Numbered from the stretch's first letter, positions 11,367 through 23,324 are shown. The stretch is DNA of 64,000 nt from Panagrolaimus kolymaensis (GCA_028622995.1 JAJQJQ010000032.1:1860001-1924000), one strand, 5' to 3'. Translations and numbers: made by a program. Notes: generated by a model not told the origin, from the letters alone.

Positions 11367-12805
11367 TTATAAATTATTAATATGTTTTTTAATGTCGGAA
11401 ACTTTATAAATATACTTTTTTTGATTTTTATTGTGTGCTTTTGGGATATCGAAGAGTTTTTTAACGCTTTTAATAATTCCATCATCTTCCATATATTTCT
11501 ACAAAATATTTTTTTTGAAATTAACAAATACTTTTTTTCTTTACTTACCAAAACAAAGGCCTCTAGATTTGGTGATGCATTAGTGCCTGATGGTAATAAA
11601 AGTAATTTATAGAATTTTGTTGAATTGGCTTTTTTTTTTAAACATATCCATTCCATTGAAAAAATATCAAATGAGTTGATACTATCTATCCTTGAATAAA
11701 AAAACTTTTAATTTAAAACTCACAAAGAAAAAAACAAACTCAATTTTCTTAGAAAAATCTTTTGCAATTAGATTTAGATAAAATAAGTCAAAGTTGAAAT
11801 TTATTTTAGTGAGTTTATACATAATCCAAGAATAAGGGCATTGCGATGGATCAAATGAAATATTTTCATTTTCATTTCCATGAAAATATACTGCTAGAAA
11901 ATTATCTTCTTTTGGTATAGCAAAATCTAGAGATGAACATAATATATTTCCAATATTTGAGTCTTCAAGAGTAGAATATAACTCGACTGAGTTTTCTACA
12001 ATCATTTTTCGTTGTTTAATCGTGTTAAAATATTTTTCTGCATGCGTATCGGGTCTAAGTACAAAAGTGCATCCAGGGATTTTTAATTCCCATTTATCAC
12101 TTCCACGAAAGCTTGATAATTTGATTGGATGGCGATCGTTTTCATTTTTGATAGTTTTATTAATCATTGACAATTTGAATGCCGTTGCTCCTCTGGATCT
12201 CTTTATGAAGCGAGCCAAAAATGCATTCAAGAGGCAATAAAATTTGTTTTTCAAACTAAAGAAGTTTTCCGTTGTTGGTAATGGAAATTTAAGGTTTGAT
12301 TCTTCGACGTTGAATGAAAGTAAATATTCTAATAAATGTTCGTTTATGCTTTTTCTTTCTATAGAAGTAAAATCATCTTCAAGTTCCAAATATTCCTGCA
12401 TTTCTTTCAAGCTCATATATTTTATTCGATCCAAAATTAAATCAGCAACGGCGTCAAAAAAGAAATCAGAATCGAATATTGCCATTTCTTGAATGAATGC
12501 AATAAGTTGCTGCTCGTCGTTAATATTACGAAATAAACGCTTTTCAAACTCCGTATCATGAAGATCTGTTATGGTTTCATAATGGTTGATAAGTTTGACG
12601 TAAATGCCAAGGCATTGAGCTGAGCAATCAACTATGATTGCCGCCTCACTTGGTTCAGTAAAGTCTAAAAAAGTATTTTATAAAATCAAGTTAAGTTTAA
12701 AGTTGAAACTTTACTGCAAGCATTTTTCAACATGACAAAAGCATCTATGGCATTTTGATTGACTTTAAATTTTTTATTATCATCTTTCGATTGTAGTAAA
12801 TACAT
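11367..12805 (-). CDS. Skp1-like protein with long C-terminal extension, 429 aa
   Basis: Four exons, 12805-12715, 12664-11740, 11690-11549 and 11498-11367, all joining in phase. Residues 1-55 (LQSKDDNKKFKVNQNA, IIVDCSAQCLGIYVKLINHYE) fit the Skp1 POZ half. Residues 60-125 (EFEKRLFRNINDEQQL, FFFDAVADLILDRI, MSLKEMQEYLELEDDFTS) fit the helical half that binds F-box proteins. Skp1 normally ends about there, near 160 residues; this protein runs on for some 270 more with no recognised domain (for example GCTFVLRPDTHAEKYF). The extension could be a captured or lineage-specific domain. The Skp1 part is confident, the role is not. Exons 3 and 4 rest on splice phase alone. Confidence 0.7.
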
Positions 12806-12913
12806 TTTTGTGATTAAGAAAATTGGAGGCAAATAAAATCAGGGAAGGTTTAAAATAATATCTTTTTATATATGCGGCAGCAAAATTTATTTATTTATTA
12901 ACAACTTTCAAAG

Positions 12914-12926
12914 AATTGGCGGGAAA
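12914..12926. promoter_or_regulatory. E2F-like site upstream of Skp1-like gene
   Basis: ATTGGCGGGAAAT, an E2F-type sequence 109 bp before the ATG at 12805 and in the same relative place as the site at 9102-9113. Conserved neighbouring sequence suggests the two genes share a promoter by duplication. Confidence 0.45.
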
Positions 12927-13782
12927 TAAATGCATGCCAAGCCAAAAAAAAACAATAGCTAACAACAATGCGCCGTTTTATGTCCAACGATCCTATCTTT
13001 TGAAAGACAAACTAAGCGCCTCTTTTATTGGTCCATGAAATCAATAAATGAATTAAGAAAGATGAGAGTTTTATGTCAGTTCGATTCTCTTTTAATGCAC
13101 CTAGGATGCGATGCTCATTAAATAGGATAATAGAGAAAAAATGGATTTGTAAAAATGAATCTTCAACTCGCTTTAATCAATTTTAAGTGATTTCCATATT
13201 ACATCGAACAAAATTATTAAAATTTTAATGCTAATATAAGAATGTAAGAAAATGTGAGAATTTGCTTATGTTGTTAGTTAAGTTATTTTTTCCCATTCTT
13301 TTTTTTTCAAGCCCTATTCTGCAGAAGAAATAAAATATGTACAATAGTTTTTGCTTGATTAAATAAATGTTTCACGATTAAGTACATCTAACTTAATCCT
13401 TTCATCATGCAAACAGTAACTACATTTTAAAAGAGATAAAAGTTTCTACTTTAATCTTTTAATCTTTTTTTACTTATGGAGGGAGTACATATCTAAAAAT
13501 CTACCAATTAAATAGTACATTATTTACTTCACTTTTATGTCCAATAAAAATATGAGTTTTTGTGATTTTTTTTCATTTAGCGAGTTTAGTTTTATAGCAG
13601 GAAAAAAGGATGAATAGTTTTTATTTTTTTAATTTTGCGTTGGATAAGTAGCTTAAAAAATCAATCAGTCAATTAGTCAAGTAAAAAAATGAAATTAAAA
13701 ATTAAATATATAAAGCGCAATACGACTAAAATAAATTTTTATATCCAAATAGTTTTTAGATTTCAAAAATTATTTTTAAATC
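12927..13782. other. Intergenic between divergent genes
   Basis: No gene seen. A TATA-like ATATATAAAG near 13707-13716 lies about 70 bp before the ATG of the next gene. Confidence 0.4.
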
Positions 13783-14261
13783 ATGACCCAACGAATTTTT
13801 TTCATTCTTCTTGGATTTCTGCTTTTATTTGTTGTTATTGTTGTTAGTGAATTAGCAGCTTTTTCAAACGACAATCCAACCTATGAAGAAGCTCTTATTC
13901 GACCTATTCGAGCAGCGGCCAAGTGTAAAAAAGGTGGAGTATGGTCAAAATATAAATTATATATACCATGTCGATGTCCTCCAGATCAATGTTAGTTTTT
14001 TTCTTTAATTTTAATAAGAATTTTTAAACAAAAAATTGTTATTTTTTAGTTTTAAAATCTCAAGGTGTTAGTCGAGAATGCGGAGGTTCTTGTGAACATA
14101 CTTTAACTCGAAATTGTACATCCAAAGCTAAAGGATGCCCATGCAAAGGATCCGCAACCTTAACTAAACCATGTAATATTCAAGCATGTGTAGCTCCATT
14201 AAAACCCTGCTTTCCTGGATTGAAAGTCAAAAAAGTCAAGGGTAAATCTGTTTGTGGTTAA
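13783..14261 (+). CDS. Secreted or single-pass TSP1-like Cys-rich protein, 139 aa
   Basis: Exons 13783-13990 and 14050-14261 join in phase. An N-terminal hydrophobic stretch (IFFILLGFLLLFVVIVVSEL) is a signal peptide or anchor. The rest has about a dozen Cys in a spacing like a divergent thrombospondin type 1 repeat: GGVWSKY, then CPPDQ, RECGGSCEHTLTRNC, GCPCKGS, KPCNIQAC. The end KVKKVKGKSVCG reappears as a fragment near 20868-20910. Likely extracellular; function unknown. Confidence 0.65.
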
Positions 14262-14787
14262 AGTTTTCTTCAAAGAACAAAAAAACAAAAAATGTTTTGG
14301 TTGTTTTATTTTGTTATAAGAAGAAAAACTCTATAATGCTTAATGAAATAAAACGTTACAAGAAATTCTGCTCAACAAAGATACAAAAGCAAAAAATGTA
14401 ATTAGATATTATTGTGGAAAATTATTAGCTTTCTTCATGGCCCATAAAAGGCTTGCTTAAATCCCGTTTGCTTTCTTTTATTGCTAAAGCACCTGTGCTT
14501 TTTTGAACTAAACAGAATGTATATTTATATGAGAGAAAAAAATGTTGCAATTTGCAAAGCACAATTGAACAAGTCGAAGGTTTCAAAAGTTCAAAAGTTT
14601 ATAGAGGCGGGAATTATTTTGTGTAAACAAAAACATAAAGTTTTATTTGTAACCCTATTATTAAAGTTAATTTATTATGTCATGACATAATTTAATATTC
14701 ATTTTAAGAATAGCAAGTATGGTATATAAATGTGAAAGGCTTATAAAAGATATATTCAAAAAAAGTTTACTTGAAATTGAAAAAAAT
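14262..14787. other. Intergenic with TATA-like box
   Basis: No supported gene. GGTATATAAATG near 14719-14730 sits about 60 bp before the next ATG and may be its core promoter. Confidence 0.4.
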
Positions 14788-17325
14788 ATGTATTATTTCT
14801 CGAAAGTAGGAATTATCGCTTCCATTATGACTATCTGCTTTGCCATTTGTTCTGAAAAAGATAAAAAGGTACATAAACAATTAGTTTGAATACTTTTTAT
14901 AAGCTTCACGTTTACAGACTATTAAGGTATGTTATGAAAATCATTTTAGTTCATATAACATGTCAATACCAGTTTATTACGACTTTTTTTTCTACGGTGG
15001 GTTTTATATTTTATTTTTAAAGGAACATAGTTATTTGATGCCTTTTTCAAAATTTCGTTTTACGGGTCATAGAAGTTCATTTCGCCAACCGGCAATTTGA
15101 ATTTACGTGTCATTTTAAATATTACACGTTAAATTCAAAGACGCGCTTGGTATTTGCAACTTCTATGACGCGTAAACGAAATTTGAAAAAGGCATCAAAT
15201 AACTATGTCCCTTTAAATATTAATAATATATTCAGGCGGTGGTACTAAATTTTTGTCTCGAAAGATAAAAGGAATTATTTTTATTTAAGTCAGAGATTTT
15301 AATTAAGACCTTCGACCCTAAACAAATGAACTTTTGTGAATTTTCTAAGGAAAATTTATTATTTTTTTACTTTTTCCTTAATATTAATTACTTATTTTGG
15401 TCAATTTTATAGGAGAGGCTCACTTTAATTTTCCAAACCAAGAAGAACCAATAGAAAAGGAAATGTGCAAGAATATTAATATTTTGCAGAAATGTGTTGG
15501 AGATGAAGCTTATAATACTTGTGAAAACGATTTCCCTACCATTTTAAATATTACTGCCCTCGAAGCTAAAGATATCGTTTTTATTTACAAACGAATGAAA
15601 ATATTTTGCAAATATTTTGCAAAAAGTAAGTGCAAAGAAACTCAAATTTGTAATTAAATTTTGAAAAGCTATAGAAAAAAAAAGATCAAGTAATTCACTA
15701 GGTGAAAATTTTAAACATTTTCTACTTTTTTTAATACCAGTAAAAATTAAAAAAAAGAATAGTTAACATAGAACGTACTTTTTTTAATAAACTTGGTATT
15801 GTATCACTTAATATTTTGCTAAATACCGTTAATGCTCTTAAACTGAATACTTAATTTTAAAATTTATTTATTTATTTGACATATAAGCTTTCAAAGATCT
15901 TCATTTTTATAAATGCTTAGTTTAAAAAAAATAATAAATGTTGTGTAATTTTAGATGACTATTATTCACATTATGGTTATACTTTTAATGCGGAAATTGC
16001 TTATTGCGGTTTGCAAGATCCCCTCTTTTATCGTCGAAGTAGGAGGGAATATTATTGTGACAAATATTCAAATTATTTAAACTGTTCCATCTCAGAATTA
16101 TCATATTCCACAGCTTTTGAAACATCTAAAATGCATTGCGAATATATGAATCTTTTAATTCAAACATATCATTCATATTGTAATCTTCAAGCTTTTAATT
16201 GTTCAAGCTATAATTACACGGCCTATTCCAACTTTATAGATAAAAATAATGAGCGCAAAAATCGGTTAAAATTTACCTTATTTATTCATAATTCTTTGCA
16301 AATAACTCGTCCATTAATTAACTATACAAGATATTTTTATTTGAGTGTTTTTGTTGCACTCTTGTTTTCGATGTTAAAGAAAAATTCACCTTTACGAACT
16401 CCATTTTTTTTATTTTTTTTATTTTCACCTTTGTATGATGTTATAACATTATTTTTTGATTTCCTATTATTGTTTGATTACTTTTTTAATATGCAATTAT
16501 TTCTTTACGATATTTATTTTGATTACATTGACCTAATGCCAACTTTGTTATTATTTATGTCTTTGAATCGACTAACAGCAGTGGCATTTCCTTTCAAACA
16601 TAAAAGAGTATGTGTTATATAAATTGCTATACTAACCTATATGGATGAATCGCAAGCTTTTTTTAAATAAAATAATTTTTTTAATGCTTCCTTTTGCAGA
16701 TTTGGAATGTTCGTACGACTGTCTGCTTCATTATTTTTTCAATTATTATAATAGTATTCCCTTTGTTTTTGAAATATATTTTTAATGAAGCTAATTACAC
16801 GTTTGTTTCTTATTGCCATAATAATAATTCATTGATTTGTTGGTTAAAATCTTTTGATTATGGTGAATTAGTTGTTGATATTGGAAACATGTTCTTCCAA
16901 TTACGATGTTATTATTCTTTAACATTATGTGTCATATGTTTGATTTTTTTGGGTGCCGCTATTGTGCATTCAAAAATGCGTAATGAAATGAAAACAATGT
17001 CCAAAGCAGAGAAAAAACTTTTTACATTAACGACGATAGAAGTTCTTTCAGCAACTTTATATGTTCTATTATATTATGCTTGGGCGTAAGCTGTCTAATA
17101 GGAAAGCACAAAATTATCTAAAATTTTACATTTTTTAGATTTGTTCCATCAAGAATTAGTACATATATTAATGGATTAAATGAAATGACTTTTTATATTC
17201 ATCATTTATGGTCGATTTGTATTCTTCTTTTCATGAGTGAATATACAAGAAATGCATATTTTGATTTTTTTTACACTTTTTACCAACAATTTAAAAAATT
17301 TTTAAAATTGCTTTTTTCGATTTAA
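14788..17325 (+). CDS. Chemoreceptor with duplicated Cys-rich ectodomain, 532 aa
   Basis: Six exons: 14788-14868, 14918-14996, 15413-15625, 15955-16607, 16700-17085 and 17139-17325, all in phase. Residues 1-22 look like a signal peptide. A roughly 240-residue extracellular part follows with two related Cys-rich blocks: YYDFFFYGEAHFNF...CKNINILQKC and YYSHYGYTFNAE...YCDKYSNYLNC, loosely like secreted nematode DUF19-type proteins. Seven helices start near residue 250. LNRLTAVAFPFKHKR is the intracellular-loop motif of the Srg/Srv/Srx group, and HLWSICILLFMSEYTRNA fits TM7. Exon 3 also has an in-frame stop just past its donor (at 15655), so a short secreted form is possible. A MITE lies in intron 2. 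Merging all six exons into one gene is my inference from phase and splice strength. Confidence 0.65.
15019..15214. mobile_element. MITE with about 55 bp inverted repeats
   Basis: Nearly all of this 196 bp element is one hairpin. The left end AAAGGAACATAGTTATTTGA matches the right end read backwards (AAAGGGACATAGTTATTTGA) and pairing continues through TGCCTTTTTCAAA to GTCATAGAAGTT. No coding capacity. Target duplication is unclear because the flanks are T/A runs. It lies in intron 2 of the ectodomain receptor. Confidence 0.75.
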
Positions 17326-17360
17326 TTATCTTAATTTAAATTATTCTGTAATTATCATAT

Positions 17361-18791
17361 AAGACGCATACATTAAAAACTTTTAAAATTAAGTCAAAAA
17401 AACTAAAAAAATCAGAAATTTTCCTCTATGAATTAAAAATTTGTTGATTTTTTCAAAAATTTACTCAATATTTTTTTGCTTGAGTAAATATTGACAAAAT
17501 TTAAAGATTTTCTGTTTCATAAAATTTTAGTAAGAATGAGGAAAAATTTATATTACTTTTTTCCTCATCCAAACCAATATGAGGAAATTTTGAATTTTCT
17601 TTTTTCCTCATCAAAACCGGATGAGGAAGTTTAGATTTTCATTTTTTCCTCATCGAATTCAAGGATGAGGAAATTTTTATTTTGCTTTTTTCCTCATTTT
17701 CAAACTTGGAGGATTCGAACTTTAAACCTTCATCCTTTCAAACCCTTGCTACTTACCGCTGTTCTAATATGTTCTTTAGCAGGCTATGGTAAAAAGTTCT
17801 ATTTAAATTTTGTCAATTTTTTTTAACCAAAATGGCATTTTATTTTTATGTTTTAAATATGTCTCTTTTTGATAAATGATTTTTTCAAAAATATCAATTT
17901 TATTTATAGATAAAAAAATTATACAATAAATAAAAATTTCTGTAAATGAAAGCGCACAAGAGTAAATAATAATTTACAGAATTTTTTGGTTTTATAAAAT
18001 ATAATAGTAGCTTTTTTCTCATTGTTCTCACCTTTTGTGCTATTTAAAGAATTTGTATTTTTTTTAGAAATTGTAGCGTTAACAAGCTGTTTTAAATGCT
18101 GTTAGCCAGAATAAGTTATGAGTTTGTAATAAATTAAATTAGATATATAAGTTTTTTGTTAGTATATTTTAATAAATTTCATAATTATACAAAAGTTTTT
18201 TCCTGCCTTTACTTTTTTCACAGTGTTAAAAATTAAAACTTTTTGGCATTCTAATGCTAACTTGATTAATCCGACAAAGTGGACATATTTAAAACATAAA
18301 AATAAAATGCCATTTTGGTTAAAAAAAATTGACAAAATTTAAATAGAACTTTTTACCATAGCCTGCTAAAGAACATATTAGAACAGCGGTAAGTAGCAAG
18401 GGTTTGAAAGGATGAAGGTTTAAAGTTCGAATCCTCCAAGTTTGAAAATGAGGAAAAAAGCAAAATAAAAATTTCCTCATCCTTGAATTCGATGAGGAAA
18501 AAATGAAAATCTAAACTTCCTCATCCGGTTTGGATGAGGAAAAAAGAGAAATGAAAATTTCCTCATATTGGTTTGGATGAGGAAAAAAGTAATATAAATT
18601 TTTCCTCATTCTTACTAAAATTTTATGAAACAGAAAATCTTTAAATTTTATCAATATTTACTCAAGCAAAAAAATATTGAGTAAATTTTTGAAAAAATAA
18701 GCAATTATGGAGTTCTCAAAAATTTGATCCTTTTTTATGATTTTCTTGATTTTTTTTAGTTGACTTTAAAAGTTTTTAATGTATGCGTCTT
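17361..18791. mobile_element. Foldback element, 1.43 kb, about 510 bp arms
   Basis: Long palindrome: left arm about 17361-17869 and right arm about 18275-18791, starting AAGACGCATACATTAAAAAC. Arms contain several inverted TTCCTCAT / ATGAGGAA blocks. The 400 bp centre has no open frame. Flanks show ATAT on both sides (17357-17360 and 18792-18795), a possible 4 bp target duplication, though ATAT is weak evidence here. It lies between the receptor and the F-box-like gene and harms neither. Confidence 0.8.
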
Positions 18792-19141
18792 ATATTGAAG
18801 ATTTACAAATTTTAAGAATAGAATTGTATTTTTATTATTTGATAATAAAAAGATGATTTCATTTAAAAATATTTATTTTAAATTTTTTTCATAGTCGAAA
18901 AGATTTTATAACTTTTTAAAATAAAAATTTTGATGAAAAGCTACTTTTGCTAAAACTTTTTTTCTATAGACAATCTTTACAATTATTAAAATTGCTGGCA
19001 GCAATAAGAATAAAAACTATGTTGAAAAAAGAACTAATTTTTTTATATTAAAAAAACTAACAAAAAGTAACGAAAAGCTGAGAAGAAAAATTTATTTAGT
19101 AAAATTTCGAATAAAGCTAATAAAATGTTGTTATATATAAT

Positions 19142-20083
19142 TTATTCAATAACCACCATTTTTAAAAAACTAAAATAATTACCATTATTATTGATAACAA
19201 TATTTTCTTTTTTTGGGAAATAGCGGCCGAGATCTTGAAAATAAATAAATTGAAAATAAGTTCCATTATTTGTCAAAGAAAAGCTATAAAAAAATAATTT
19301 TATATATAATTTTATTTACGCAAAAAAATAAACTTACAAAAAGTGGTCCATTTTTGTTGTTAAAGTTTCTAAGAAACGATTAAATATATTTTGGGAGCAG
19401 GTTTTTGATTTCATACAACCTTTATAAAAAATATTTTTCAAATGAGGTTGGTTGATGAGTTTCTTTAAAACATTAAAATCCATTGAAATATTCTTGAATT
19501 CAAGCTGTTTAACATTATCAAAATTAATTAGTAATTTATTTATCATATATTTGGAAAGAGTCATAGCATTAGGAACTGCTGCTGCTACACCACCTATCGG
19601 TCTTTTTGGTCTAAAATTAATGGCAATTTTATCCAAAACTTTCATCTTTAAATTTTTTGGAAGAATATGGGCCTTATCAGCAGCTTTATTACAATATTCA
19701 TTTTCAGTGCAAAAACATTTGATACTATATTTAGCGTTAGGTTCGATGTCATAGCCTCCATAAATTATTTCCATTTTTTCAATGAAGTGTAAATGCTTTG
19801 AAAGTTTTCGGCTTTCGGAATTAATGGAAGCAAAAGTTTTAAGAGTTTGAGGATCACAAATTTCAGCAAAGCGTCGTTGACACACATATGGAAGAGAGGG
19901 AAAATTAAAAGTTTCTTTCTCAGGAATCGTTTCCTTTTTTGAAACGTCTCGAGGTTTCATCGCAGAGGTTTTTGCTTCAGTTAAATTTCGCTTTGATTTT
20001 TTATCAGCTACATCAAAAATATTTTCATTTTGTTGTTGCTTTCGCTTGAGATTCTTTGAATCATTTTGTTTCTTTGTAACCAT
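19142..20083 (-). CDS. F-box-like protein, 295 aa
   Basis: Exons 20083-19338 and 19283-19142 in phase. A Lys-rich N-terminus (KKQNDSKNLKRKQQQNE) could target the nucleus. FNFPSLPYVCQRRFAEICD, TLKTFASINSESRKLSKHL then matches the divergent F-box pattern of nematodes. Leu-rich lines such as NVKQLEFKNISMDFNVLKKL hint at irregular LRR-like repeats after it. It would bring substrates to an SCF ubiquitin ligase through Skp1. The match is by pattern only. Confidence 0.55.
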
Positions 20084-20689
20084 ATTTAATGCGCTCTAAT
20101 GGCTAAAAAAATGAAAATACAATTATTGAATTTATTTACGCAAAGAGAAAAAAGTGAAAACATAAGCAAATTATTTGAGAATATATATATATGAACAAAA
20201 ATATTAACGGAAAGAAGAGCACAGAAGAAGAGTGTATATCAAAAAATGAATGAGAAAAAAAGTTTGATAAATGTTGACCTAGTAAAAAAGGGAATTGCAA
20301 AGAACTTTAGGGGATCCTTATTCACTCATTTGACGCTTTATATGTATAAATGCTACTTCGCGTCAAGAAACCAAATATTAAAAAAAATTTAAACAAATTT
20401 GAAAAATTTCTCTTATTCTGTTGTGGCTATAAACATTCGGAAAATATGTATTTAATATATAGCTGTCTCTAAATTCAAACAATGGTTTTATTGTATTAAA
20501 ACTAACAAATCTTTTCTGATGCAATGAATTAAATTTAAAAAAACCAAGATATTGATATTTGTGTAATAAAAGCTTTATCATAAAAATAATTTTATAAAAA
20601 TGCAGAAAAAGATCGTTTTCTTAGATTATTCCAACTGCTAGTTTTCAAATGAAAAAAATGTCATAAAAAATGTGAAGCATTGCAAATTT

Positions 20690-20880
20690 ATTACTGCAGC
20701 AGGTGGATAAATGAGAAAAAAATATAGCCTTTTTAAACAAAATCTATTGATCACTTTCTCTTTGAGAGTAAAAAATAAATGTTAACTTTCAAAATTTTTG
20801 TTGCTAACAACAGAGATAGTAATCAATATTGTTGACGTTTGTTGGAATTCGTTTACTGTCCTTTTGTCAAAAAAAGTTAA
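20690..20880. repeat. Dispersed repeat, copy 5
   Basis: Same family as the copy at 4830-5045: GAGAGTAAAAAATAAATGTT, GATAGTAATCAATATTGTTG, GTTTACTGTCCTTTTG. It shares with copy 1 an upstream part, GCAGCAG..GATAAATGAGA. Its right edge abuts the gene fragment at 20868-20910. Confidence 0.7.
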
Positions 20881-20910
20881 AGGTAAATCTGCTTGTGGCT
20901 AAAATTTTAT
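20868..20910 (+). pseudogene. Fragment of TSP1-like gene 3' end
   Basis: Reads KKVKGKSACG and a stop, followed by 3' sequence resembling that after 14261. It duplicates the last residues of the gene at 13783-14261, fused to a dispersed repeat. No other exon is found nearby in 20084-21039. Confidence 0.6.
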
Positions 20911-21039
20911 TTCAAATAAAAACTTTTAATTGCTAAATAATTGGTTATTTTTAATTTACTATATTAAATTGTGCTATTCAAAAAAATTGTTATGAACTTT
21001 TTGACAGATAAAATCAATAAGAAGATAGACATTTTTTCT

Positions 21040-22485
21040 TTATAAACTCCGAAATCGACGCGGTGGTACGGACACACTTTGTGGAATCCATGGTTGGGGA
21101 GGAATACAATGAACAGCATTTTTCTTTTCACATAACTTTCTAATAGCACAAGCCTTGTGGACCCATAAACATGCACCCTTTAAATCTTCTCTATATCCAC
21201 TCATAAAAATTAAAATTCCAATGGAATCAATAAAAATGCGGATTTCTCGAAAGCATTTTATTGTTGTGTCGCCATCCGTTAAATATTCAACCCAATATGG
21301 TAGCTTCTTTTCTGTGGGAGATGGAATTGCAGAATACGATCTCAACGTGTTAAAAGAGTCCAAAAGGAACAAAGGAATTAGTAAATTAGTTTGAATTAAA
21401 AGAACTATAATAATTCGAATATTTGCTCTAAGATTTTTTATGTCCATCGAAGCCTAAAAATTAGTTGTTAATGGCCACCAAAATTAAAGAAAGTAACTTA
21501 CTTGAAATTTGAGTTGTTTTGTAATTTGAATTAACAAAACCACAACAAATATCACAGAAAACAATAAAGCCAAAGGAGCCATAGCATTTTCCAAATGTTT
21601 CAAAGGTTCCGTGAACCACCATCCAACATAATTTATGCAATCATTAACATGCCTCTTTTTGATTTCGGAACATTTTGGTTCATTTATAATATAAATATCG
21701 CATTCATTATTACTCGATGTATATTTAATGGGTTGATTAAAAATGCATTCAAGAATCTTTTTATTTTTTATTTCATTCAGGGTAATAGCAAAAATATTTA
21801 TGCTTAAGTAAATAACATCGATGGCCAGAATTACTGAAATCGAAGAAATTAAAAAAATCACAAAAATATTCTTGAAAACAAAATAAAAAATAAAAAAACG
21901 TAAAAAACAAAACTTTTCCAGTCAGAATTTTTTAAATTTGAAATCTAAGGAATAAAAAAAATAGGACTTACTAAAAATTATTTTCCATGTTTTTTCCAAT
22001 TTTTTGTATGTATATGGAAAATATGAACTTAAAAACCTGGACCCAGTTAAAATAAATAGTCCAATGGAAGGTATTTTACAAAAAATATCAGAAACTTGTA
22101 AAAAGTTATCAAAAAAACTTAAACCAAAATATCCATTATTGGAAGTGCCATTTTGTAAAATGAAATCCAAACATAAAATTAAATCTATTAAAGCTAAATT
22201 AAGAATAAACCATCGATAATTTAGTTTGATTCTACCAAACAAAGATACAATTATAACTAATAAAACCAAAGCAATCGTGAAATATCCAAATTTGATTTTT
22301 TCCAAAAAGTATGGCATTTGAAAAAGATAACATGAAAATAAATCAAATAAAAATGCTTGCCGATTGGGAGCATGACACTCAATTCGGCCTTCATTTATTG
22401 TTTGAGTATTATCTTTTCCTATTTGATTTGAAAGACAATTAGCATCGATACATTGTAAAAAATCGACTGGAGCATCTCCATACAT
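21040..22485 (-). CDS. Seven-transmembrane receptor, 419 aa
   Basis: Exons 22485-21972, 21833-21502 and 21453-21040 join in phase. The extracellular N-terminus has CIDANCLSNQ. TM1 begins near KFGYFTIALVLLVIIVSLFG; then YRWFILNLALIDLILCLDFI (TM2 with the N-x-x-L-x-D pattern of rhodopsin-like receptors), TGSRFLSSYFPYTYKKLEKT after TM3, a long Cys-rich loop 2, and a last helix IDSIGILIFMSGYREDLKG. The tail is Pro/Arg-rich. This is closer to rhodopsin-like nematode receptors (Srsx/peptide type) than to Str. The ligand cannot be inferred. Confidence 0.65.
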
Positions 22486-22990
22486 AATTTATGGCATAGA
22501 AGAAAACCTCCGCTTTGGCAGATAAGTAAAAAATAAAATAAAAAAGTTGAACTTTTGTTATTCAAAACCAAAAAATACGAAATAAAAAAAATATAATTGT
22601 TTATTATTGCTTTTGTAGGAGCTTTCAATAAAATTTGTTTTTCTTGAAATTTTGCTTTTCGAAAACACATTTAATAAAATTTATTACTGGTTTTTTAGAA
22701 GTAAATATTATTAATCATTGTGCTTTGAAAAGTTAAATAAGTTATCTTTTTTTTTTGTAGCATTGAAAGGTTAATGAAATATACAAAATTTTATTTAGAA
22801 AAATGTGATACTGAAATAAAAAAAGAGAAATTCAAAACAAATTCATTCGGTAGATAAGCGATTTCAAAAAAAAGTTTCTGTGAAATGTGCATATCCTAAC
22901 TTTTAAAGAAAAAGGGTAGCGAGGTTTATTTAAATGTTAAATTTCTAACAAAATTAAAACCAAATCTTTTACGAATTTCATATTCTTGTT
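22486..22990. other. Intergenic, AT-rich
   Basis: Nothing recognised; likely holds the promoter of the receptor to its left and the 3' region of the gene to its right. Confidence 0.4.
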
Positions 22991-23324
22991 TTAATCGAAC
23001 TTATTTACAATTAAAAAGAAACAAAACAAAAAAATAGAAAACATGGAAGGAAATGTATATGCGGCTCCATTTTTATCGGAACTTGGTGGTGGAACGTTGC
23101 TATAACTTTGACTTTGACGCTTTACAATACGGTTTTTAAACAACAAAAAGGTACCGCCGTTTGCCGTTTCCTCAAAATGTATTTGTTGTTGAATTTTTCC
23201 ATGGCTGTAAATAATTAAGTATTCAATCAATAAATCAATTCACAAATCCAAACACTTACATTACTGCAAGATTTACCACGACGACGATGGCAAATACGAA
23301 AGCCAAAAGTACCACGTATTTCAT
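22991..23324 (-). CDS. Small GPI-anchor-like protein A, 92 aa
   Basis: Exons 23324-23260 and 23204-22991 in phase. Signal peptide MKYVVLLAFVFAIVVVVNLA, then a short polar body with a dibasic site and Gln (IVKRQSQSYSNVPPP), then SSDKNGAAYTF and a hydrophobic C-terminal tail. Signal plus small residues before a hydrophobic end suggests GPI anchoring; processing at KR is another option. It is a tandem paralogue of the gene at 23714-24042, with identical predicted length (92 aa) and the same intron phase. Confidence 0.65.

Noticed and set aside
17361..18791. TTCCTCAT blocks as a CRISPR array
   Set aside because: This is a eukaryotic foldback arm; the blocks are inverted and irregular rather than direct repeats with unique spacers.
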